From: Gammaproteobacteria bacterium
Lineage (GTDB): Bacteria > Pseudomonadota > Gammaproteobacteria > Steroidobacterales > Foliamicaceae
Length of the DNA: 64,000 nucleotides
Assembly: GCA_026708965.1 (NCBI GenBank)
Contig: JAPOTY010000006.1
Location: forward strand, 1 to 64,000
Reading direction: 5' to 3'
A model generated the notes under the pieces. That model was not told the origin of the DNA and ran no database searches. It worked only from the letters and a program-made list of their open reading frames with translations. Shown here one piece after another: positions 16,257-24,492 of this stretch. Position numbers and translations under genes: made by a program. Within the stretch, counting starts at the first letter, position 1. Each line of letters starts with the position of its first letter.

Positions 16257-17426
16257 TTATATCGGTACTTTCCATGCGTCGTAACCGAAAAGCCCCAGCG
16301 TTTCCTCGTTGCGGTTGTTGCCCTCGGCGAAGCGGTCCGTGTCGGGCGCGAAGAAGCGGTGGATGATCTCTCCCGATTCCGCCATCACCATCGTGGTGCG
16401 CTCCACGCGGGCGGCTTCGTAGCGGCGCAGCGCTTCGGCTACGCTGCCCGACGCGGCGAGGCAGCGGGCCAGCACGATGCCGTCCTCGATCGCCATCACC
16501 GCCCCCTGGCCCATGAAGGGCAGCGTGGGATGCGCGGCGTCGCCCAGCAGCGAAACCCGGCCCGTGCTCCACGATTCCAGCGGTTGGCGGGAGAAAAGCC
16601 CCCACTTGTAGCAGAGCTCCGGCGGCGTGGCGGAGATGATGGAGCGGACCAGCGGGTGGAATTCAGCGAATTCGTCGAGCACCTCCGATACTTCGGAATG
16701 CTGCGACCAGCTCTCGGTTTGCCAGTCCTCCCGCCTCACGAAAGCCACGTAGTTGACCGTTTTTTCTTCGCGGATCAGATAGCGCACGAACAGGTGGCCG
16801 GGGCCGATGTATATGCCCGAAGGCGGATCCACGGCCTCGGGCGGAACCTGCGCGGCCGGCGCCAGGCCGCGCCAAGCCACGTAGCCGGTGAATACGGGCC
16901 GCTCGCTTTGGTGCCATTGCGAGCGAACCGGCGATTTCACGCCGTCGCAGCCCACCAGCAATCGGCCTGCGGCGCTGCGGCCGTTGCGGAAAAAGGCCCG
17001 CGCTTCGCTTTCGCTCTGTGTGCAGCGTTCGAACTCGTGGTCCAGGCGAATGCAGCGCGGGTCGTTTTTGCGCACCGCCTCGGCCAGCATTCCGTGCAGA
17101 TCGGCCCGATGGATCTGGTAGTAGGGCGAGCCGTACTGCTTGCGAGGCAGGTCGCCGCGCTCGATCCGCACCAGCACTTTCCCTGTCTTGTAGTGATGCA
17201 CCGCCTGGTAGCCGGGTATATCGGCGGCCTCCGCCAACTCGTCCCCTAGGCCCAGGCCAATGATCCCGGCTGATCCGTTGGGACTGAGCGTGAGCCCCGC
17301 GCCCACTTCGCCCAGCGCCGGCGCCTGCTCGTACACCTGCACCGGGATGCCCGCCCGCTGCAGCGCCAGAGCGCAGGTCAACCCGCCAATCCCGGCCCCA
17401 ATCAAAATAACCGGACGCTCACTCAT
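16257..17426 (-). CDS. FAD-dependent aromatic monooxygenase (salicylate-hydroxylase-like)
   Basis: 389 residues. Class A flavoprotein monooxygenase using NAD(P)H. It carries the dinucleotide fold (VILIGAGIGGLTCALAL), the conserved DG motif (LLVGCDGVKSPVR) and the second FAD motif (SLLGDAAHPTLPFMGQG). Similar to 3-hydroxybenzoate 6-hydroxylase and salicylate hydroxylase. It precedes the Rieske gene on the minus strand. Together with the aldehyde dehydrogenase and MFS next door this suggests a short aromatic degradation route; the actual substrate cannot be read from sequence. Confidence 0.9.
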   Translation of the reverse strand: MSERPVILIGAGIGGLTCALALQRAGIPVQVYEQAPALGEVGAGLTLSPNGSAGIIGLGLGDELAEAADIPGYQAVHHYKTGKVLVRIERGDLPRKQYGSPYYQIHRADLHGMLAEAVRKNDPRCIRLDHEFERCTQSESEARAFFRNGRSAAGRLLVGCDGVKSPVRSQWHQSERPVFTGYVAWRGLAPAAQVPPEAVDPPSGIYIGPGHLFVRYLIREEKTVNYVAFVRREDWQTESWSQHSEVSEVLDEFAEFHPLVRSIISATPPELCYKWGLFSRQPLESWSTGRVSLLGDAAHPTLPFMGQGAVMAIEDGIVLARCLAASGSVAEALRRYEAARVERTTMVMAESGEIIHRFFAPDTDRFAEGNNRNEETLGLFGYDAWKVPI

Positions 17427-17448
17427 TCGCGGCTGTGCCGGGAGATTG

Positions 17449-18651
17449 TTAACTCCATTTACGGATACCTAAGTTACTGCCAAGGTGAAAAGTAACTCGA
17501 ACGAACATATCGCGCTTATCTTCTACCAACTCAGGTTCCGTGCCATTGAACTCGCGCATCTCGCTGCGCATGATCAGCCAACCTCTGCCGCGTTGCTCGA
17601 CAAAACCCATCGCGGACATGAAATGGGCCATGTATTCGTTTCTTGAGCGCGGGTTGGCGCCGGCCCGCACCCGCTCCACTGTGACATGATTGGGCAGGGC
17701 GCCTGGGCTGGTAACGTCCACGCGGTTGTCAAACACCTCCAGAAGAATCTTGGAGCCTGTTATTGCGTAGTCGCGATGCGTCACCGCATTGGCGAGCGCT
17801 TCGCGAATGGCTCGATGCGGCAAAAGATAACGATCCTCCCGGATCAGGTTCTCGTACGATTCAAAATGTCCAAGCCCCATGAACCATCCGACGGCCCTAT
17901 CAACTTGCTCGTTGATGCGCCCTGACGCATTTGCCACTTGGAGAGCTTTGCTGGCGCGGTCCGATCCCGCGTAAGCCACGCACTCGATCCTGAAGTTGCT
18001 TGTTCGCCGGTAGCGCTGCGGGTCTCTGCCGAAAGCCATCACGCCGTATAGTGTCGCGCAGAGCTTGCCGTCGATTTCGACGACGACCGCCCGGTTTATC
18101 AGGTCGTCTTCGGTGTCGAGCTGAGGATCGTTCGCGGTGTCGATACGCATCCGCTTCAAGTAAGCCCGGAACGCCTCAAGATCAATATGCGCCGCCCCCG
18201 CATCCAGTATCGCACGTTCCTCGGTGAGGATATAGCCAAATACGTTATAAAGTTCTTGGAGTTCTGTCGCGGACGGTTCCACGCTGCTACGGTCTCGACG
18301 AACCCACACGCGACCGCCGTGCCGCATTGGTTCGAATCCCCGTTGGCGCGGCACTTCGATCCAGAAAACCCAGCCTTCCGGCAATTCGCGCCGTCCGATT
18401 TGAGCATGCACCGGTGCGCTGCAGCCGGTTTGTAGGAATGAAGCCAAACGCTCATGGAGCGTGTCCGGATTCCCCCGCACGCCAATCACTTCGCGCGAAT
18501 CCGTGACGCCAAGCACAAGCAAGCCACCGACAGTATTGGCGAAAGCGCAAATCGCTTGCCCCGCAGCGGAGAGATCGCCAGCACCCCGCTTGAATTCCGT
18601 CTGCGGGCCTTCGCCCTGTTTGATTCGTCTATTGACCGCTGTCCAATCCAT
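17449..18651 (-). CDS. AlbA_2 (Schlafen-like) DNA-binding / ATPase-like transcriptional regulator
   Basis: 400 residues. The N-terminal AlbA_2 domain covers about 1-130 (GPQTEFKRGAGDLSAAGQAICAFANTVGG, FVWVRRDRSS). A GHKL/HATPase_c_4-like domain follows with RAIREALANAVTHRDYAI (the N box), then VFDNRVDVTSPGALPNHV and QRGRGWLIM. Such proteins are common as accessory regulators and are often near mobile or defence genes. The start at 18651 has no clear RBS. It stands alone between catabolic genes and an SDR. Its target is unknown. Codon choice looks more mixed than in its neighbours, which would fit acquisition, but this was not calculated. Confidence 0.82.
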   Translation of the reverse strand: MDWTAVNRRIKQGEGPQTEFKRGAGDLSAAGQAICAFANTVGGLLVLGVTDSREVIGVRGNPDTLHERLASFLQTGCSAPVHAQIGRRELPEGWVFWIEVPRQRGFEPMRHGGRVWVRRDRSSVEPSATELQELYNVFGYILTEERAILDAGAAHIDLEAFRAYLKRMRIDTANDPQLDTEDDLINRAVVVEIDGKLCATLYGVMAFGRDPQRYRRTSNFRIECVAYAGSDRASKALQVANASGRINEQVDRAVGWFMGLGHFESYENLIREDRYLLPHRAIREALANAVTHRDYAITGSKILLEVFDNRVDVTSPGALPNHVTVERVRAGANPRSRNEYMAHFMSAMGFVEQRGRGWLIMRSEMREFNGTEPELVEDKRDMFVRVTFHLGSNLGIRKWS

Positions 18652-18719
18652 TGCTTATAGCCTAGCGCAATTGGTGGCGGGATAGAATGCGGTGATTCAT
18701 GTTTATGCGGGAAGTTCTT

Positions 18720-19514
18720 ATGCGCAACGCTTTATGTATCTTCGGTTTTCTGGCGGCGTTTTTGCTGATATCGGCTGCCGGGGCGCAGACTGTGCTGATT
18801 ACCGGGTCTAATCGGGGGATTGGGTTGGAGTTTGCGAAGCAGTATGCGGACAAGGGCTGGACGGTCATCGCCACCCACCGCCGCGATATCACGCCCGGCA
18901 CACTTGCGGCGCTTGAGTCGCAGCATGGGAAGGTGCGGGCGGAAAAGCTGGATGTGACCGACCATGCCAGCATCGACGCGCTGGCCGAAAAATTGGCCGG
19001 AATGCCCATTGACGTGCTTATCAACAATGCCGGAATCACCGGCGATTTCACCCAGCCCAAGCCGCAAACCCTAGGCACGCTGGACTACGATATGGCGGTG
19101 CATTTTTTCCGCACCAACGCGCTGGGCGCGCTTAAGGTCAGCGAGGCCTTCCTCGACAACGTGGCGGCCAGCGACCAGAAGAAGATCGTGGCGGTCACTT
19201 CGCTGGCCGGCTCCTTTGAAGGCGAGTCGGGCGGCAAGGGCGGCATCTACTGGTACCGGTCGAGCAAGACTGCGCTCAATATGATGATGGTGGGCTTGGC
19301 GGCCGACACCAAACGCCAAGGCATTACGGTGGCGCTGCTTTCGCCCGGAGTGGTGAAGGTGGAGAAGGTGGCGGAAATGGTGGATCGAATGGGCCTTAAG
19401 GGCTTTCTTGAGCCGCCCGAAAGCATTGCCGGAATGATTTCCGTGATCGAGAACCTCGCGCCCGAGGATTCCGGCGCATTGATCCGCTACAACGGCGAGC
19501 CGCAACCCTTTTAG
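18720..19514 (+). CDS. SDR-family oxidoreductase with N-terminal signal peptide
   Basis: 264 residues. Classical short-chain dehydrogenase: cofactor motif VLITGSNRGIG, NNAG as INNAGITG, catalytic Ser in VTSLAGS and the YxxxK pair as YRSSK. Unusually a hydrophobic leader (MRNALCIFGFLAAFLLISAAGAQ) precedes the first beta strand by only a few residues, predicting export or membrane anchoring. The ATG at 18720 has GGGAAG upstream; in-frame ATGs at 18699 and 18705 add a few residues but no RBS. A homologue with the same layout lies at 44057. Nucleotide supply in the periplasm would be a problem unless it folds first. Confidence 0.85.
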   Translation: MRNALCIFGFLAAFLLISAAGAQTVLITGSNRGIGLEFAKQYADKGWTVIATHRRDITPGTLAALESQHGKVRAEKLDVTDHASIDALAEKLAGMPIDVLINNAGITGDFTQPKPQTLGTLDYDMAVHFFRTNALGALKVSEAFLDNVAASDQKKIVAVTSLAGSFEGESGGKGGIYWYRSSKTALNMMMVGLAADTKRQGITVALLSPGVVKVEKVAEMVDRMGLKGFLEPPESIAGMISVIENLAPEDSGALIRYNGEPQPF

Positions 19515-19567
19515 TCGTTGTTCCCGCGCGATTTCCGCCGCCACTTGCCTCTGCGGCCTGCTAGAAT

Positions 19568-19583
19568 CATGGCTTAAGCCATG
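19568..19583. promoter_or_regulatory. 16-bp perfect palindrome upstream of the 19607 gene
   Basis: CATGGCTTAAGCCATG reads the same on both strands. It lies 24 bases before the ATG of the small coiled-coil protein and overlaps a TAGAAT that could be a -10 hexamer (19562-19567), so it could be an operator. No regulator is assigned. Confidence 0.3.
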
Positions 19584-19606
19584 GGCCACGCCCACGGAGG
19601 AAGGCA

Positions 19607-19888
19607 ATGAACTTCGAGAATTACGTTCCGGCTGCGATTATCGCCGCAGCCATTCTCGGCACTTGGATTGACGTTCGCCAGGAGATCGGCGACGTTCGCC
19701 GGGAGGTTGGCGACCTGCGTGGCGAACTGTTTGCGCTAAATGGCCGGGTAAGCCATATTGAGGGCCTGCTATCGCAAGTGCTGACGGCGGCATCGCAGCA
19801 GGAGAACTCTGGCAATGCGACCCGGCCCTGCGCATGCCCTGCGGGCCGAAGCGCCGCCGGTATGCCGGCAACACAGGAGCCGGGCTAG
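19607..19888 (+). CDS. Small membrane-anchored coiled-coil protein
   Basis: 93 residues. Residues 6-19 are hydrophobic (YVPAAIIAAAILGTW). The next part alternates RQEIGDVRREVGDLRGEL, a heptad-like amphipathic helix, then a region like bacterial small DUFs that follow such anchors (NGRVSHIEGLL). The tail is Cys/Pro/Ala-rich and of low complexity. A strong RBS (GGAGGAAGG) precedes the ATG, which supports real translation. Function unknown; it may form oligomers at the inner membrane. Its stop lies four bases from that of the converging SDR. Confidence 0.65.
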   Translation: MNFENYVPAAIIAAAILGTWIDVRQEIGDVRREVGDLRGELFALNGRVSHIEGLLSQVLTAASQQENSGNATRPCACPAGRSAAGMPATQEPG

Positions 19889-19892
19889 CCTC

Positions 19893-20651
19893 TCAGAGGA
19901 AGGTGACGCCGCCATCCACCATCAGGGTCTGGCCGGTGGTCATTCCGCTTAGGTCGCTGGCCAGCCACAGCACGGCGCCCACCACGTCGGAAGGGTGCAG
20001 CGGCTTGCGAATGGCCTGCTGCGATATCGTTGCGCCAACCGCCCTGTCGAGCTTGTCGCCGAAGAAATTCGCGGACGCCTGCGTGGAAACGATATTGGGC
20101 GCCACTGCGTTCACGCGCACCTTGTAGCGGCCCAGCTCCCTGGCCAGCCCCCGCGTGAGGCCAATCACGGCTGCCTTGGAAGTGGTGTAGTGGATCACGT
20201 TGGCCATGCCGTAGGTCGCGGCTAGCGAGGCGATATTGATGATCGAGCCGCCCTCGCCGGATTTCATGTGCCTTGCCGCCGCCCGGCAGGCCAGCCACAC
20301 GCCCTTCACGTTCACCGCCATGGTGGCGTCCCATATCGATTCCTCGATTTCGTCAAAGCGCTGTAGCTTGAGATTGCCCCACCACGCGGCGTTGTTCACC
20401 AGCGCGTCGATGCGCCCGTAGGCCTCGGCGGCGCGGTCGGTCATGGCCTCGAGGTCGGAAAGCGAAGTGATGTCCGCCTTCGCGGTGAGAACCTCCGCGC
20501 CTTGTTCGCGCGCCAGCGCTTCGCTTTCGCCGCAATCCTTGAGGTCGCAAAGCATCAGGCGCGCGCCCAGGCGGGCGAATTCCACCGCGTAGGCCTGTCC
20601 AAGCCCGCCGGCCGCTCCGGTAATGACTACCGACCGCTCGTCGAATCGCAT
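19893..20651 (-). CDS. Cytoplasmic SDR-family oxidoreductase
   Basis: 252 residues, typical of classical SDRs such as FabG-like or 3-hydroxyacyl-CoA and steroid dehydrogenases. Motifs: VVITGAAGGLGQAYA at the N-terminus, an NNAA at the NNAG position (LVNNAAWWG), Ser in IINIASLA, and YTTSK for the YxxxK pair. The C-terminus TGQTLMVDGG is the usual SDR ending. No signal peptide. Divergent from the Nudix gene, 44 bases apart. Substrate not predicted. Confidence 0.9.
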   Translation of the reverse strand: MRFDERSVVITGAAGGLGQAYAVEFARLGARLMLCDLKDCGESEALAREQGAEVLTAKADITSLSDLEAMTDRAAEAYGRIDALVNNAAWWGNLKLQRFDEIEESIWDATMAVNVKGVWLACRAAARHMKSGEGGSIINIASLAATYGMANVIHYTTSKAAVIGLTRGLARELGRYKVRVNAVAPNIVSTQASANFFGDKLDRAVGATISQQAIRKPLHPSDVVGAVLWLASDLSGMTTGQTLMVDGGVTFL

Positions 20652-20695
20652 CCGCTTACCCTCAAACTCCGCAAGGATGCTAGCATTTTGCCGCC

Positions 20696-21493
20696 ATGCC
20701 TGCTGCGCCGATTCCCCGCCCCGCGCTGCCTTCCGCGACGCTCATGCTGCTTCGCCGCGCTCGCGCCGGACTGGAGGTGCTGATGCTCCGGCGCAGAAGC
20801 AAAGCGGCTTTCGGCGGGGCGTGGGTTTTCCCGGGCGGTGTGCTGGATGAGCAGGACCGCGACCGGCGGCTTTACCGCCGCTGCGTCGGGCTCAACGATC
20901 ATCGCGCCAGCCGTTTGCTGGCGCTTCGGCGGGACGGGCTGGCCTACTGGATGGCGGCCATTCGCGAGACATTCGAAGAGGCCGGGTTGCTGCTGGCGGT
21001 GAGCGGCTGCGGGCAATCGCGCCGCGCCACGCTTGGCGAGCGCAACGCGCTGATTGGCGGTCGGGTCCGGTTTGGCGAGATCTGCCGCAGGAGAAACTGG
21101 AAACTGCCGGTTGGGCGCATCCACTACGTCTCTCACTGGATAACGCCCAGCGCGGCGCCGAGGCGATTCTCCACGCGCTTTTTCGTGGCGGAGTCGTCGT
21201 CCGGCCTGAAAGCGCAGGCGGACGGCAGGGAGGTCTTGCAGGCCCGGTGGTTCGAGCCGGACCAAGCGTTGCGCCGGGATATCCCGCTGGCTCATCCGAC
21301 CCGGCATTTTCTGCGAAAATTGCGCGAGATGGGAAGCATTGGCCAAGCGATGGCGTGGGCGGTTTCCGCAGGCTGCCGTTCCGTTCCGGCCACCCGGCCG
21401 CAGGTGCGGCGGATTGACGGGCAACTGATGTCCTGCCTGCCGACCGGCGAAGTGCTTGGGCCTTTCAGGATGAAGGATTACCCGGTGGCCTGA
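20696..21493 (+). CDS. Nudix hydrolase, NUDT19/RP2-like with interrupted Nudix box
   Basis: 265 residues. The Nudix box is split: the opening Gly part is WVFPGGVLDEQDRD and the catalytic REUxEE part, AIRETFEEAGLLL, comes only about 45 residues later. This large insertion is typical of the NUDT7/NUDT19 (RP2) group, which hydrolyse CoA derivatives. The stop overlaps the next ATG (TGATG at 21491-21495), so it is co-translated with the MBL-fold gene. A role in CoA or acyl-CoA turnover is inference from the subfamily. Confidence 0.83.
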   Translation: MPAAPIPRPALPSATLMLLRRARAGLEVLMLRRRSKAAFGGAWVFPGGVLDEQDRDRRLYRRCVGLNDHRASRLLALRRDGLAYWMAAIRETFEEAGLLLAVSGCGQSRRATLGERNALIGGRVRFGEICRRRNWKLPVGRIHYVSHWITPSAAPRRFSTRFFVAESSSGLKAQADGREVLQARWFEPDQALRRDIPLAHPTRHFLRKLREMGSIGQAMAWAVSAGCRSVPATRPQVRRIDGQLMSCLPTGEVLGPFRMKDYPVA

Positions 21494-22344
21494 TGCCGGC
21501 CGATGCCATCAAGCCCGGGGAGCTGGCCAGCCTTGCGCCTTCGATCCGGCGCCTCACCGCGTTCAATGCCGGAACCATGACCGGCCCCGGCACCAACACT
21601 TGGATTCTCGGGGAAAAAGAGCTCGCGGTGCTCGATCCGGGGCCCGCCTCGCCCCGGCACGTCAGGAATATCGTGGACCAGGCCCCGGGAGAGGTGCGCT
21701 GGATACTGGCCACACATACCCATCTCGACCACTCGCCGGGCGCCGCGCTGCTGGCCGAACTGACCGGCGCGCCGTTGATCGGCCCGCCGCCGCCGCCGGA
21801 TGTCCGCCAGGATCCGAGTTTTCGCCCCGCCGTGCAACCGGAAGACGGCCAGGAGTTCGACTTGGGAGGCTTTGCTCTTCGGGCCGTGCATACGCCGGGC
21901 CATGCATCCAACCACTTCTGCTGGTGGCACGCGCCGCAGGGCGTGCTGTTCACCGGCGATCACATCATGCAGGGCTCGACCGTGGTCATTGCGCCGCCCG
22001 ACGGCGATATGAGCGCTTATATGGCCTCCCTCACCCGCCTGCTCGACCTGCCCATTCGCGCCATGGCGCCCGGGCATGGCCGCTGGATCGATCGGCCCGA
22101 GCAGGAAATCAGAGGTCTGATCGCGCACCGTGAAAAGCGCGAGGAAAAGGTGGTCTCGGCCATGAATGCGTTGGGTCCCGCTGTGCTAGAGGCTATTCTT
22201 GCACGGGTGTACGACGATGTGCCCGAACGCCTGCATCCGGTAGCGGCCTTATCTCTCGAGGCCCATCTCCTGAAGCTGGAGCGGGAAGGCCGCGCCAGAC
22301 GCGACGGGACCTCCTGGCGGCTTGCGGACGGCGCGCCGCAATGA
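21493..22344 (+). CDS. MBL-fold metallohydrolase (LACTB2-like)
   Basis: 283 residues. Metallo-beta-lactamase fold with the zinc motif THTHLDHSPG, further ligands in HTPGHASNHFCWW, GDHIMQGS and APGHG, and a C-terminal helical extension (ALSLEAHLLKLEREGR) as in LACTB2/glyoxalase-II-like proteins. LACTB2 relatives are hydrolases or RNA endonucleases. It overlaps both neighbours by one to four bases. With Nudix and GNAT neighbours it could serve a thioester or nucleotide clean-up function, but this is speculative. Confidence 0.87.
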   Translation: MPADAIKPGELASLAPSIRRLTAFNAGTMTGPGTNTWILGEKELAVLDPGPASPRHVRNIVDQAPGEVRWILATHTHLDHSPGAALLAELTGAPLIGPPPPPDVRQDPSFRPAVQPEDGQEFDLGGFALRAVHTPGHASNHFCWWHAPQGVLFTGDHIMQGSTVVIAPPDGDMSAYMASLTRLLDLPIRAMAPGHGRWIDRPEQEIRGLIAHREKREEKVVSAMNALGPAVLEAILARVYDDVPERLHPVAALSLEAHLLKLEREGRARRDGTSWRLADGAPQ

Positions 22345-22799
22345 GCAGGATCATCATCCGCCCGGCCCGGCCTGCGGACACGCCAACGATCGTCCGGTCC
22401 AATATCGCGCTGGCCGACGAATCCGAGGCGTTGCGCCTTGATCCGAAGACGGTCGAGGCGGGCGTGCGGCGGATATTCTCCAATCCGGCACTGGGGCGCT
22501 ATTTCCTGGCCGTTTCCGCCAGCGGGGAACGATTGGGGCAGTTGATGGTCACAACCGAGTGGAGCGATTGGCGAAACTGCATGATCTGGTGGCTGCAGAG
22601 CGTATATACCATTCCGGAGCACCGGGGGCAGGGCGTGTTCCGAGCGCTTTGCGATCATGTCCTCGGTGAAGCCCGCGGGGCGGAGTGCCGGGTGCGCCTC
22701 TACGTGGAACGCGGCAACGCAAAAGCCATCGCGGCCTATCGCGCCTTGGGATTCCGACGCGGCGGCTATGATGTGATGGAGCATGAGGTAGCCGGATGA
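22341..22799 (+). CDS. GNAT-family N-acetyltransferase
   Basis: 152 residues. The acetyl-CoA motif A is visible as QSVYTIPEHRGQGVFRALCDHV (R/Q-x-x-G-x-G/A) and motif B as YVERGNAKAIAAYRALGFRR. The opening IRPARPADTPTIV is the usual GNAT start. Start and stop overlap the neighbouring genes by four bases each. The acceptor substrate is unknown. Confidence 0.88.
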   Translation: MSRIIIRPARPADTPTIVRSNIALADESEALRLDPKTVEAGVRRIFSNPALGRYFLAVSASGERLGQLMVTTEWSDWRNCMIWWLQSVYTIPEHRGQGVFRALCDHVLGEARGAECRVRLYVERGNAKAIAAYRALGFRRGGYDVMEHEVAG

Positions 22800-23368
22800 A
22801 TCGACTTGCACTGAAGCGGATCGCAGCGCTTGCGCGAAGCGTGCTGGGCTTCAAGGCGGTGTGGCTATGCACCGTTTTGGGGGCCGCCAATGGCGCTGAC
22901 TGGCTGGGCTTGGCGGCTTTGCTGGCGTTTGCGGCGATGCAAACGTTCTTTTCCCGCACGCGCCGTTGCGAACTTCTGGTGCTGGCGGCAGGTCTGGCGC
23001 TAGGATTTGCGTTCGAGACCTTCGTGCATAGAGCCGGATGGATCGACTATGCGCCGGGCTGGCCCCACCCGGTGCTCGCTCCCTTATGGATCCTGGCGTT
23101 GTGGGGCAGCTTTTCGCTGATGAGCGTTGACGGGTTGGCTTGGTTGCGCGGCAGGCCTGCGTTTGCGGCAATGCTGGGCGCTGCGGGCGCGCCGTTCGCC
23201 TACTTCGGGGGAATCACCCTCGGCGCCGGATCGAATGCCTCTATCGGGTTCTATGTGGCAGTGGCCTTGTTCTACGCGGTTGCCACGCCGCTGCTGGTGG
23301 AATTGGGAGGCGTGCTGAAAGGCGGCGCGGCCGCCCCCGGGGGGAGGAAAAATCCGGGGGCGGCCTAA
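22796..23368 (+). CDS. DUF2878-type membrane protein
   Basis: 190 residues with about five hydrophobic helices. The pattern FKAVWLCTVLGAANG at the N-terminus and WIDYAPGWPHPVLAPLWILALWGSF match what I know of the DUF2878 family, small integral inner-membrane proteins of unknown function in gammaproteobacteria. Last gene of the run starting at 20696. The 3' end encodes a Gly/Pro/Ala stretch that forms a 12-bp hairpin at DNA level. Confidence 0.78.
   Translation: MNRLALKRIAALARSVLGFKAVWLCTVLGAANGADWLGLAALLAFAAMQTFFSRTRRCELLVLAAGLALGFAFETFVHRAGWIDYAPGWPHPVLAPLWILALWGSFSLMSVDGLAWLRGRPAFAAMLGAAGAPFAYFGGITLGAGSNASIGFYVAVALFYAVATPLLVELGGVLKGGAAAPGGRKNPGAA
23329..23365 (+). terminator. GC-rich hairpin ending just before the DUF2878 stop codon
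   Basis: GGCCGCCCCCGG (23329-23340) and CCGGGGGCGGCC (23354-23365) are perfect 12-bp arms with a 13-base loop. The structure lies inside the coding end and no T-run follows. It could slow transcription or protect the 3' end of the mRNA. Confidence 0.35.
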
Positions 23369-23447
23369 CCCTGTTCCCGGAGCTAGGGGGGTCTCTTGGG
23401 AGGGGAGAACCGGGATCAGGATTGCCGCTACTGCTCGAATCGGCCTT

Positions 23448-23564
23448 CTAGAGGCTCAGCATCGAGGAAAAGGCGGCTAGCGGGGCAACGAAGGCCACTG
23501 CGAACAGAACGGCCTCACCGATGACGCCCAAGTTACCGGCGCCAGCTTTCAAAATCAGTGTCAT
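23448..23564 (-). CDS. 38-residue hydrophobic membrane microprotein
   Basis: A small frame starting MTLILKAGAGNLGVIG and ending AAFSSMLSL, with one clear membrane helix of about 18 residues (IGEAVLFAVAFVAPLAAF). AAAGGAGA precedes the ATG at ideal spacing, which is good evidence of translation; the frame extends 31 codons further upstream but without an RBS. It is divergent from the two-component genes and shares with them a spacer holding three GTAAC repeats, so it is a likely target or modulator of that system. Family not recognised. Confidence 0.6.
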   Translation of the reverse strand: MTLILKAGAGNLGVIGEAVLFAVAFVAPLAAFSSMLSL

Positions 23565-23640
23565 GTCTCTTTCTCCTTTGCATTTCTTGTTGATGCAACA
23601 CACAAGATACGGACGAAACCGGTTTTTTCTTCTCGCGGGG

Positions 23641-23665
23641 GTAACGTTTCGTAACATTTTGTAAC
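23641..23665 (+). promoter_or_regulatory. Three tandem GTAAC half-sites (CpxR/OmpR-like box)
   Basis: GTAAC occurs at 23641, 23651 and 23661, an exact 10-bp period, that is GTAAC-N5-GTAAC-N5-GTAAC. The CpxR consensus is GTAAA-N5-GTAAA, and OmpR-family dimers bind direct repeats one helical turn apart. It lies 54 bases before the response-regulator ATG and 77 bases before the microprotein ATG on the other strand. Autoregulation and control of the microprotein follow as inference. Confidence 0.65.
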
Positions 23666-23718
23666 GAGCTTGGCTTTTGGCCCCAAATCGCGGAATTCGC
23701 CCATAAAATCCTTAACCC

Positions 23719-24492
23719 ATGCCGGCGCGCATTCTGCTAATCGACGACGATGCCAAGCTTGGAATGCTTCTGCGCGCCTACTTCAGCCGTTTCGATCTTG
23801 ATCTTGAGTCGGCCCTCGAAGGAGACAGCGGATTGCGCAAACTGGCCTCGTTCTCGCCGGATCTGGTCATACTCGACGTGATGCTTCCGGGACGCGACGG
23901 CTTTGAGTTATGCCGGGAAATACGCAGGTCCAGCAGTGTGCCCATCATCATGCTGACCGCGCGCGGCGACGTCACCGACCGCGTGGTGGGTTTGGAGGTG
24001 GGCGCGGACGACTACCTCGGCAAGCCTTTCGAGCCGCGCGAGCTGGTGGCCCGCATCCAGACCATTCTGCGCCGCGTGCAGGGCCCGGGAATCCGCGCCG
24101 GCGCCGCCGACCATGGTCCCCTGCGCCTCGATCCTGATCGTCGGGAAGCGCTTCTCGACGGCAGGCCGCTGGATCTGACCGCCATGGAGTTCAACTTGCT
24201 GCGGTTGCTTTCGGCTGAGCCTGGGCGGGTCTTTGCCCGCGACGAAATCCTAGCGGAGTTGCGCGGCATCGAGCCGAATATCTTTTCCCGCTCCGTCGAT
24301 ATCAATATCAGTCGGCTGCGCCAGAAGCTCAACGATGATCCCGCCAATCCCCGATTCATCAGAACGATTCGCGGCGCGGGCTATGTCTTTTTGCGCGCTG
24401 ATCCCGCCTCTGGCAGCGGCGGCTCCGCACCGGCGCGGAAGCAGAGCCCGGCCGCCGAAAGCGCTTCTGCCAAGGAGTCAAGCGCCCTATGA
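23719..24492 (+). CDS. OmpR/CpxR-type response regulator
   Basis: 257 residues. Receiver domain 1-120: acidic pocket Asp9-Asp10-Asp11 (LLIDDD), phospho-acceptor Asp53 (VILDVMLPGRDG), switch Thr in IMLTARG and Lys in YLGKPF. A winged-helix DNA-binding domain follows (about 130-230) with SVDINISRLRQKLNDDP and FIRTIRGAGYVFL. The last 25 residues are a Ser/Ala-rich tail not usual in the family. Its stop overlaps the kinase ATG (ATGA). GTAAC repeats upstream suggest autoregulation. Confidence 0.93.
   Translation: MPARILLIDDDAKLGMLLRAYFSRFDLDLESALEGDSGLRKLASFSPDLVILDVMLPGRDGFELCREIRRSSSVPIIMLTARGDVTDRVVGLEVGADDYLGKPFEPRELVARIQTILRRVQGPGIRAGAADHGPLRLDPDRREALLDGRPLDLTAMEFNLLRLLSAEPGRVFARDEILAELRGIEPNIFSRSVDINISRLRQKLNDDPANPRFIRTIRGAGYVFLRADPASGSGGSAPARKQSPAAESASAKESSAL

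Noticed and set aside
18326-18340. GGTTCGAATCCCC resembles a tRNA T-loop
   Set aside because: It lies inside the AlbA_2-domain coding sequence (encoding RGFEPMR on the other strand) and no acceptor stem, anticodon arm or D arm can be built around it.
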